Notes under the pieces: generated by a model
What the model saw: only the letters and a program-made list of their open reading frames with translations
Databases searched by the model: none
Told to the model about the DNA's origin: nothing
Shown: positions 56,044 to 64,000 of the stretch, piece by piece
How the letters are laid out: the number at the start of each line of letters is the position of its first letter
Numbering within the stretch: the stretch's first letter is position 1
Program-made: the position numbers and the translations under genes
Origin: Ananas comosus
Taxonomy: Eukaryota > Streptophyta > Magnoliopsida > Poales > Bromeliaceae
Direction: 5' to 3'
NCBI RefSeq assembly: GCF_001540865.1
Contig: NC_033627.1
Coordinates: 5,385,234 to 5,449,233 of the forward strand
DNA length: 64,000 bases

Positions 56044-56274
56044 GAGTCCGGCTGCTATGCTATCGATAGCACCAAGTAGTTGGTGCTATCAAGTTTTCTG
56101 CCGTTAGATTAACCCCTTTGATTATTTTTACCCGTTAGATTATACTATTCAACCAACCACCCACTCAACCCTAGGGGGCCCACATCATCCTAACCGCACA
56201 TCACTTAATCCAATGGCTAAAAACTTGGTAGCACCAATGACTTGGTGCTATTAATAGCATAGTAGCCTAGTTCT
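56044..56274. mobile_element. Palindromic MITE, family D, complete copy
   Basis: 231 bp from CCGGCTGCTATGCTATCGAT to ATTAATAGCATAGTAGCC, with internal CCACTCAACCCTAGGGGGCC. TA-rich flanks. Confidence 0.7.
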
Positions 56275-56341
56275 ATATATATATATATATATACATATAA
56301 CAAAATATATAATAATTTATATTTATAACATAATATATAAT

Positions 56342-56885
56342 GAGTTGAGCTAGAATACTATCGGTAGCAAACGGACTCCGTTGCCACCCATTTGTTATTA
56401 ATGATGGAGCCTCCAAATCGATAATCCGCACCGTTGAATATGATCTATATCACTTGAAGTATCTAGAAATCAAATTTTATGCTTTTCTGATATTGTTCTC
56501 TTGTTCATCAAGTGGGCGTAGAAATGAACGGCTGAAAATGAATATCCTCTAAAAGGTGATGATAGGAATTTTGTAATTAAGATCGAGAGTATAGATCTTA
56601 TTCTAAATAGTTTAAAGAATTTTCTAACCAAAATTCAATTGATTTGGATAGCTTTACACCGTTAAACAAGAAAACGTCTCATATCTACCATTAAAATTAC
56701 AAATTTTGAAACCCTTCGATCAATAGGTCAATAATGTCGAAAAGATTTGAAATTTGGTTTCTAGATACTTCAAGTGATATAGATTATGTTCAACGGTGTC
56801 GATTGTCAATTTAAAGGCTCCATCATCGAAAACAAATGGGTGGCAACGGAGCCGGTTTGCTACCGATAGCATTCCAGCTCAACTC
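56342..56885. mobile_element. Palindromic MITE, family A, complete copy 2
   Basis: 544 bp from GAGTTGAGCTAGAATACTAT to GATAGCATTCCAGCTCAACTC-type end. It aligns throughout with copy 1 at 52943-53490. Confidence 0.75.
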
Positions 56886-57380
56886 AAAATATAATAACAC
56901 ATATATAATATATAAATAAATATTTATAAATAAAATATTATATAATAGCATATTAGTACAACGAGACAGAGAGGGTAATTGAGAGAGTTTTCAGTTTTCG
57001 CCGAAAAATAATAAAAAAATAAAAATATTATTATTTTTAAATTCGTTAAATTATTTTTACAGAGAAATTATTTTACATAGAACTAAACAAGCAAAAAGTA
57101 TTTTTCATACGAAAGCAATTTTTCAGTTCGTTTTTACGTCAAACCAAACACCTCCTTAACTAAATGCTAATAAATCTGATCGATTAATGCCACTTTATTT
57201 GTGAAAATAGGGCCTCAGAGCCGGCCAGCTAAACTTTGTCCAATTGCCAATTCACAATTTAAACTTTAATTTTATTAACTTGGCTAGATATCATTAGTCC
57301 TATGATCACGCGTGAGTTAATTTTGAGTAAAAATGATCATCTTATTAATTCATGTGTTTTAGCTACATGGTTAATTTTTA

Positions 57381-57946
57381 GGAATAATTGCCTATGAACC
57401 CTTCAAAATTTCGAAAATATCTTATTTATTTTTACTTTTTTTCTTTCCAATATATATCCCTTATATGTTTCGCCGTTATTTCAAAACACCCCTGTAATTA
57501 CCACCCGTTAAGTTAACTTGAATTAAACGTGAGCTAAACATTTATCAGAGTTTAAAAAATATCAAAATGTCTATTTTGCTTTTAACTTAAGGGCAAATAA
57601 GAAATATTGGTGTTGGTAGAAGGACATATTTAAAAAGACTAAAAATCAAAACATTTTTTGTGCTCCTACGAATAAGAAAAATAGGTGATGGTAAAAAGTA
57701 TATTTGAAAGGGTAAAATAGTAATTTTATAGAGATAATAGTTATCGCTAACCGTTCATTAAAATAATTTAACTCTAGTTAAAATAAGTGGGAACGTAAAA
57801 AGAGTATTTCCAATATAGCATTCTAAAAAGGGTAAATCAGAAAGTCGAAAACTTTTCAGGTTGGAATGTAAAAAAGAGTATTTTCAATATTAGCCTTCTA
57901 AAAAGAGTAAATCAGAAAGTCGAAAACTGGAATATATAAGCAATTG
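57381..57946. mobile_element. Possible MITE with internal 74-bp tandem duplication
   Basis: The ends GGAATAATTGCCTATGAACC and ATATATAAGCAATTGTCTCT are loosely inverted. Near the right end, two copies of a 74-bp unit start GGAACGTAAAAA at 57789 and GGAATGTAAAAA at 57863 and share TAAATCAGAAAGTCGAAAAC. Confidence 0.4.
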
Positions 57947-57951
57947 TCTCT

Positions 57952-58106
57952 ATTTTTTTTTTTGAGAGAAAAATAGCATGCTACCGGTTTTGTTTATTTT
58001 ATTTAGAAATAAACTTAGCTGAAAATGTAAATCAACTAGGATTCGAACTTGGGTCTCGAATACCAACCACCAAACTCTTTTGCTACTTGTGCTAGGGACG
58101 GTCGGT
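57952..58106 (-). mobile_element. tRNA-derived SINE
   Basis: On the - strand: an A-box-like TAGCACAAGTAG (58083-58094), a B-box-like AGTTCGAATCC (58039-58049), a unique tail, then a poly-A run (57952-57963). The length is about 155 bp. The boxes are a normal tRNA-type distance apart. It is not a tRNA gene: no cloverleaf can be formed. Confidence 0.6.
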
Positions 58107-59029
58107 AATTACCCCTAATATTTAAAGAGTAATGCTTCTATACTTTTTTTTATTTGGTTACCGTTCATTCACGCGTATTCAACGACTCAGATTTAGTTTT
58201 TTAAAAATTGTAACCTGCAATAGCAGGTTACTTTGGAAGAGGTACCGGTTACTAGGTACCTCAAAAAAGAATATTTTTGTCTTTTAATACATGGGCAATT
58301 TAGTCATTTTACATCTACTATATTTTCAAAATTTTTATTTTTTCTTTGTTTCCTTTTTCTCTCTTTATCTTTCCTTTCATAATTTGGCATTTCGAAAAAT
58401 TTCAAATGATTTGACAATATATCATTAAATTTAAACTTTAAATAGTAATATGAAATTCCTCTAATTTAAATTTCATATAAATACTTTGAAATATGGTAAA
58501 CAGAAATAATTGTTTGAATTCTAGTCTTTTGGTTTAGGTTTGGTTTTGGGTTTCGAAAAATTGGTCAGTTTTGAATTTGGATATGGATTTTTGAAATACG
58601 TCGAGCTCGAAAATAAGTTTTGTGATTGTTAGTCAGATTCGAATTCAAGTTCCTAACTATTTTTTTTTCTCACCAATAATTCTAATCTTATTAATTTATA
58701 TGTTTAAAATTATATTTAAAATATTTATTAGCTCTAACAGTTAAATTATCATTTTGATTAAAATATTTATTATCTTTACCGGTTCCAAATTGTTCTTAAT
58801 GTTATTCGGTTCAATAGGTAAAATCAGATTCTTGATAGAATAGGTCAAAATCTGATCAGCCAAATCAATCGGTTCAATCTAGTTTTTAAATCATTGAATT
58901 TAAAATTTAAATAGTAATATGAATTTCCTCTAGAGAAATCTAGTTGTAGAAATCTTTACTCTCTAAGTTTTTTATGCATTACGTTTTAAACTGGTGCGAA
59001 TAAACTGTATTTTAAATCTTGGTAGAAAT
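58107..59029. other. Gene-less AT-rich stretch
   Basis: No gene, RNA or clear transposon end is seen. A phrase AATTTAAA...TAGTAATATGAA is repeated near 58435 and 58905. Confidence 0.5.
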
Positions 59030-61009
59030 TGTCACGCCCCGGATGTCTCGTTCCCCGGGCACGCCGACAAATCCGCCGTATACAAAAGAATTTTTTCTGT
59101 ATACGAAGCGACAGCTGTACCTGTAAGTCAAACACTACTACGAACAGTAGTAGAGAGCTGCTAGAGAAAACAGAAGCTAAACAAACTGAGTTTCATATAC
59201 ATAGTTTGAATCCAAAATACAGAGTTACTCGCACTGGCGAGTTAAGTCTACTATGTACATAAACTCGAAACAAAATATCTACCTGCAGTAGGGGTGCCTC
59301 TAGTTCTGCTCGTCGGGTAGGGCTCTAACTCGCGACGCCCTTGCCTCGATCTGCCTCGGAAGGTGCAGCAGCCGAAACCTATGGCTCTGCAAAACATGGG
59401 TAACAAATAGGGCGTGAGAACTACTGTAAAAACAAGTAGTCCTCAGTGGGTGCCGCCCAAAACAACATCGGTCCACTCACTAAGTCTACAGAAGGGAGCA
59501 AGAATAGTAGGAAAATGCAGGAAATAAACTCAACTGCTACAAATCACTACACTATCATGCTCTACACTAATCAACTGTAGGAAATGTCAAATCTGACCCA
59601 ATCCAATCGGGACTGTAAACATACCTGTCCCGGGGACTGTGAATACACCCGTCCCTGCCCAGTGTGACTATCCAGCTACCTCCACACTAACTGGTCCGTG
59701 GAGAGCAAGTCCAACCGGCATGAGCGACACCAATGCGAAAGCACAAAGCCCGTCTCCGGAGTGGCACTCGTGGGCGCTACCCAACCGAGTATGCAGCGTA
59801 TCTCTGTCGAGCTCAATCAGGCTCTGTCAAGCCAAAGTCCAAGTAACCGACTCAAACTGGTCTAACAACGAATAGGTAACGTGCCCTCGGCACAATCTGA
59901 CGCCAACACAGGCGATACGGGTCCACCGTCAATCCCGACGGCACCCAACGGTCCGGAACAGCCTAAACGCTATTCTAAAAATATACTCGGCATACCAGCA
60001 CGAGTGTAACAGAAAACTACACTACCTGGAATACTCACTATGACGATACTGCAACAGTATAAAATAATACAACGGCCCCTAGGGCTAAATCAGATAGTTA
60101 AATATATGACGATCATAATCGTGAGTTTTCTCATAAGTCTTATCCAAGTCCAACATGTAGAATTTATCCATAATTAAAACCATGCTCTACATTCATCTTT
60201 GCTAGCAAAATGTGAAGCATCTATGAATTAGAGCTAAAGTACAAGTACGAAAAACCCGAAATATACATGTCGACCCACGAGACTAAAGGAGTAGAAATCC
60301 GATGAAAACCCACCTCGATCGCTAAACCCCGGCAGGGAGGAGGTCACCAAAAATCTCCAAATCCACTGGAAAAAAAACCAAGGTGTCCAGCTCAAGTTCG
60401 AAATCGCCCTGCACACATCGCAACGAAGAACTCCAACTCAAATTCTGTCCGAAACACAGCAGCAGAGGAGAACATAATTTCGACCTAGCTAACCTTCACC
60501 AAATCCAGAAACTAAGGGTTTCGTGGATTCCTCTCGAAGTCCTGAATCCAACGAACCAAGTCCCGTCGAAATCCGACGCTCCTACACCGAGTACGAGCCG
60601 AAGCGCCAACGGTCGACGCTGGAAATCTGCAGGGACAGCACCTAGCTCGAATTTGAAGAAGCTTGGAAATAAAGAAGCAATTTGACGGCACACCCACCTC
60701 GACAGCGACCCTAGTATCTGTGCGACGTCGAGGACGGCGATAACACACCCTCGATCGGCCTCCTCGCGATGCTACGGCGACAAACGTAGGCTCGAACGGC
60801 TCGGCGACGCGACATCGACGGCGAATCCGAGCTTCGCGGCTACCTCTACGCGGCTCCTCCGCTTCGGCTCTCCACTCCACACGAAAGAGAGAAAGAAAAA
60901 TATAATTAGAGAGGTGTAGGCTGCATCTCTCAATTAATTGAATGGATAACCATGCATGGGGGCACGTGGCATCCACACACACACACATATATATATAAAG
61001 GATACTACA
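59030..61009 (-). repeat. 3' LTR of the Ty3/gypsy element
   Basis: Begins (+ strand) TGTCACGCCCCGGATGTC and ends AAGGATACTACA, with TG...CA ends. The adjacent polypurine tract confirms the boundary. It is related to the solo LTR at 31791-34386. Confidence 0.85.
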
Positions 61010-61022
61010 TCCTCCCCCACTA
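61010..61022 (-). other. Polypurine tract of the Ty3 element
   Basis: On the - strand GTAGTGGGGGAGGA lies directly before the LTR. Confidence 0.75.
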
Positions 61023-61060
61023 CAACAAGTTTCGTTCTCGAAACTAAAACGTACCTCAGC

Positions 61061-61705
61061 TCAGGCATCAAACAGATAGGGATAGGCCTCCCTCATCACC
61101 ATCTCAGGCTCCCAAGTCGCCTCCCGCTCCTCGTGATTGCTCCACTGCACTTTCACATACGGGATGACTCGGTTGCGCAATTCTTTCGTCTCCCGAGCAA
61201 GAATCTGCAACGGTCGCTCTTCGTATCTCAGATCCTCGCCAATCTCTAGTGGAGTGAAGTCGATTACGTGAGAATGATCGAAAACGTATCTCCTAAATGC
61301 TGAGACTTGAAAAACATCGTGTATGCCAGCAAGTCGCGGGGGTAGAGCTATCCTGTATGCAATCGGTCCGATACGCTCCAATACCTCGAAAGGGCCAACA
61401 AACCGTGGACTAAGCTTTCCACGTACTCCAAATCGACGTATCCCTCTGGATGGCGAGACTTTGAGGAAAACATGATCTCCAACCTGAAACTCCAAATCTC
61501 GTCTCCTGGTATCGGCGTAGCTCCTCTGGCGGCTCTGAGCTGTCAAAAGGTGTCGTCGAACGATTCTCACCTTTTCCTCAGCCTCAAGTAGAATCTCTGG
61601 TCCAAGTGTCCTCCTCTCACCCACATCACTCCAAAATAGAGGGGAACGACATCTACGTCCATACAACGCCTCAAACGGAGCCATCTGGATGCTCGTTTGA
61701 TAGCT
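61061..61705 (-). pseudogene. Integrase C-terminus with chromodomain (Ty3)
   Basis: Starts at [20 protein letters not shown] and continues through the GPY/F region (LSPRFVGPFEVLERIGPIAY) to a chromodomain end (VIPYVKVQWSNHEEREATWE, then PEMVMREAYPYLF). This domain order defines chromoviruses, which use the chromodomain to direct integration to chromatin. The frame is shifted relative to the upstream integrase by a deletion near 61705. Confidence 0.85.
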
Positions 61706-62366
61706 CTAGAGTCTGTATGGTCCGCTCTGACTGACCATCTGTCTGTGGGTGGAACGCCGTACTAAAATGTAGCTGAGTGCCCAAGGCTGTCTGAAGACTC
61801 CTCCAAAATTAGGATACAAACCTCAGGTCTCTGTCTGACACAATCGACACTGGCACGCCGTGCAGCCTGACGATCTCATCCAAGTATAGCTGCGCGAGTC
61901 TCTCTCTGGACCAGGTAGTCTGAACCGGTAGGAAGTGAGCAGACTTGGTCAGTCTGTCCACTATCACCCAAATCGCGTCGTAGCCACCCTGCGCTCTAGG
62001 CAATCCAACGACGAAGTCCATCGTGATGTACTCCCACTTCCACTCTGGCACTGGCAGACTCTGAAGCTTGCCAGTAGGTACCTGATGCTCGACCTTTACC
62101 TGTTGGCAAGTCAAACACTGAGCCACATATCTGCCAATTTTCCTCTTCATTCCATGCCACCAGAACTGTGCCTTTAGATCCTTATACATCTTGGTTCCCC
62201 CAGGGTGAACCGTATAAGGTGAACAATGAGCCTCTCTCAGAATGTCTGCTCGAATCTCTGAATCCACAGGCACACATAGTCGGTCCCTGTACCGTAGTAC
62301 TCCCGAACTGTCCACAGCAAAACCCTCAGCCTGCCCCTGATCTAGCTGCTCTTGAATCCTCGACAA
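61706..62366 (-). pseudogene. Integrase zinc-binding domain and core (Ty3)
   Basis: HHCC zinc finger: H in EAHCSPYTVHPGG, then CLTCQQVK. The core holds MDFVVGLPRAQGGYDAIWVI and VSIVSDRDLRFVS (catalytic Asp residues). A stop (61809-61811) replaces a residue after RFVS. The sequence then runs [17 protein letters not shown] and lacks about 25-30 residues expected before SYQTSIQ, including the catalytic Glu context. Confidence 0.85.
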
Positions 62367-62381
62367 GTAGGGATCTCCACT

Positions 62382-62942
62382 TTATTTCTCTCGGATCCTA
62401 TCCAACAGAGTGGGCTGCACAACCAAAGACAACAGTCTCGCAGTAGATCCAGGGGGTACTACCTCAAGTCCCAGTCGCTGTAGCTCCTCGAATAAGGGTC
62501 TATGCTCAGTGATCATCAAACTCAGGCTCTGCACTGACTTCCTGCTCAACGCATCTGCCACCACATTCGCCCTGCCGGGATAATACTGAATACTAATGTC
62601 ATAGTCCTTCAGTAACTCCAACCACCGGCGCTGCCTCAGGTTCAACTCTCTCTGGGTGAACAGATACTTGAGACTTTTATGATCAGTGAAAACCTCGCAG
62701 TGCTCGCCGTACAAGTAATGGCGCCAGAGCTTCAAAGCAAAAACCACCGCGGCAAGCTCCAAGTCATGCGTAGGGTAATTCTTCTCATAATCCTTTAACT
62801 GCCGTGAAGTATAGGCAATCACCCTACCATGCTGCATCAGCACGCAACCAAGTCCACTGTGCGATGCATCACTATAGATCACGAATCCTTCTCCCATCAC
62901 AGGAAGGGCAAGAATAGGAGTTGACGTCAACCTCAGTCTCAA
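62382..62942 (-). pseudogene. RNase H domain (Ty3)
   Basis: [20 protein letters not shown] starts the domain. [20 protein letters not shown] and [20 protein letters not shown] follow, then [13 protein letters not shown]. The DEDD residues appear present. The frame ends in a TAA (62382-62384) where related elements read through into integrase. Confidence 0.85.
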
Positions 62943-62957
62943 CTCATCAAAGCTCCT

Positions 62958-63991
62958 CTAACAATCCTCACTCCAGACAAAACGAATCCCCTTCCGCGTC
63001 AAGCGGGTGAGGGGTGTGAAAAGCTTCGCAAAGCCTTCCACAAACTGACGGTAATATCCTGCCAGTCCCAGGAAGCTCCGTACCTCAGTCACCGTCGCCG
63101 GTCTAGGCCAATCTCGAATCGCCTCAATCTTCTTCGGGTCCACTGCTACTTTCTCCGCAGAAATCACGTGGCCCAAGAAAGCAACCTCCCGTAACCAGAA
63201 CTCGCACTTCTTTAACTTGGCATACAACTTCTTTTCTCGCAGAAGTTGTAGCACAATCCTCAAGTGCTCCTCATGCTCGGTATCACTCTGGGAGTATATC
63301 AAGATATCGTCGATGAAGACTACCACAAACCTATCCAAGAACGGCTTGAACACTCTGTTCATCAAATCATGAATACGGCAGGGACATTCGTCAATCCAAA
63401 AGGCATCACCGTGAACTCATAATGCCCGTACCGAGTCCGAAAAGCCGTCTTGCGAACATCCTCGGCCCTCACCCTCAACTGGTGGTAACCTGACTGGAGA
63501 TCAATCTTCGAAAAGACATAAGATCCCCGCAGCTGATCAAACAAATCGTCAATGCACGGCAAGGGATACTTATTCTTGATGGTCACTTTATTCAGCTCCC
63601 GGTAATCCACGCACAGCCTAAGTGAACCATCCTTCTTCTTCACAAACACCACCGGCGCTCCCCAAGGCGAAACACTGGGTCTCACAAACCCTCTATCCAT
63701 CAAATCCTGAAGCTGCGCCTTTAGCTCTCTCAGCTCTGCCGGCGCCATCCGATAAGGTACCTTCGAGATTGGTGCAGTTCCAGGAACTACATCAATCACA
63801 AACTCAATCTCCCTTTCCGGCGGCAACGTCGTCAACTCAGGGGGAAATACATCCGAAAACTCGCGGACTACTGGGATGTCCTCGAGTCCCGGCGCCGCCG
63901 TAGGTACCTCCACAACTGTCGCTAGGAAAGCGATACACCTACTGCTCAGTATCTGTCGAGCCCTCGCCGAAGATATCCAGGTGGCAAACAA
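62958..63991 (-). pseudogene. Protease-RT linker and reverse transcriptase (Ty3)
   Basis: The linker ([20 protein letters not shown]) and RT blocks ([44 protein letters not shown]) are followed by a one-base deletion near 63370. It turns the usual FMDLMNRVF into FMI-stop, and the frame resumes with [20 protein letters not shown], containing the active-site F-I-D-D. A TAG at 62958-62960 (probably from CAG) ends this part. The upstream end is open at the window edge. Confidence 0.85.
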
Positions 63992-64000
63992 CGTACTCCT

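Larger units (their letters stand above)
55053..57155. mobile_element. PIF/Harbinger-type MITE with three other MITEs nested inside
   Basis: The left end GAGTCTGTTTGGTTCGACGT and right end ACGTCAAACCAAACACCTCC are inverted, with TTA on both sides (55050-55052 and 57156-57158). Without the nested copies B2, D3 and A2 it would be about 780 bp, close to the relative at 29424-30130. Confidence 0.7.
59030..64000 (-). mobile_element. Ty3/gypsy chromovirus (Del/Tekay-like), truncated by window edge
   Basis: The 3' LTR (59030-61009) is followed on the - strand order by the polypurine tract and then, reading towards higher coordinates, chromodomain, integrase, RNase H, reverse transcriptase and protease linker. 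Gag, protease and the 5' LTR lie beyond the right edge. Stops, a frameshift and an integrase deletion make the pol inactive. Confidence 0.9.

Noticed and set aside
58039..58106. tRNA gene on the - strand
   Set aside because: Box A/B-like motifs are present, but the flanks do not fold into a cloverleaf and a poly-A tail follows. A SINE fits better.

Overview
The window is nuclear DNA of a flowering plant. It is AT-rich, its protein genes are split by GT-AG introns, and it is packed with plant transposable elements. I lean to a non-grass monocot such as pineapple because of the repeat families, but this is a weak inference. Four single N symbols (4975, 10240, 51821, 54105) sit in or beside simple repeats or inside transposons, so it is a draft assembly with lengths uncertain there.

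Layout. From 1 to 14.4 kb I see no host gene, only transposon relics: Helitron-like, CACTA ends, palindromic MITEs, one PIF/Harbinger MITE and several Mutator-like elements with 9-bp target duplications. From 14.49 to 43.35 kb lies a complete 12-exon gene on the + strand. It encodes a chloroplast HugZ-type split-barrel heme-binding protein (Arabidopsis HOZ, At3g03890). Its third intron is 20.9 kb and holds a Helitron with a captured fragment, a 2.25-kb-arm palindrome carrying two copies of an unrecognised 203-aa ORF, a Harbinger MITE, and a decayed Ty1/copia element. That copia element contains a 2.6-kb Ty3-type solo LTR and two hAT-type MITEs. Intron 7 holds a 291-bp SMART-like miniature LTR element.

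From 44.5 to 48.5 kb is intergenic DNA. A complete 7-exon neprosin-family gene (414 aa, secreted) lies on the - strand at 48.51-51.59 kb. From 52.6 to 57.2 kb is a cluster of palindromic MITEs, three of them nested in a Harbinger MITE. A tRNA-type SINE sits at 57.95 kb. From 59.03 kb to the right edge runs a Ty3/gypsy chromovirus on the - strand, with its 3' LTR and a broken pol.

The two host genes are unrelated: one a plastid heme protein, the other a secreted peptidase-like protein. The most unusual object is the palindrome at 21.9-27.9 kb. Each arm looks like a complete small transcription unit: TATA box, donor site, intron made of tandem repeats, acceptor site, ORF. The ORF looks base-for-base identical in both arms, while the flanking arm sequence differs.
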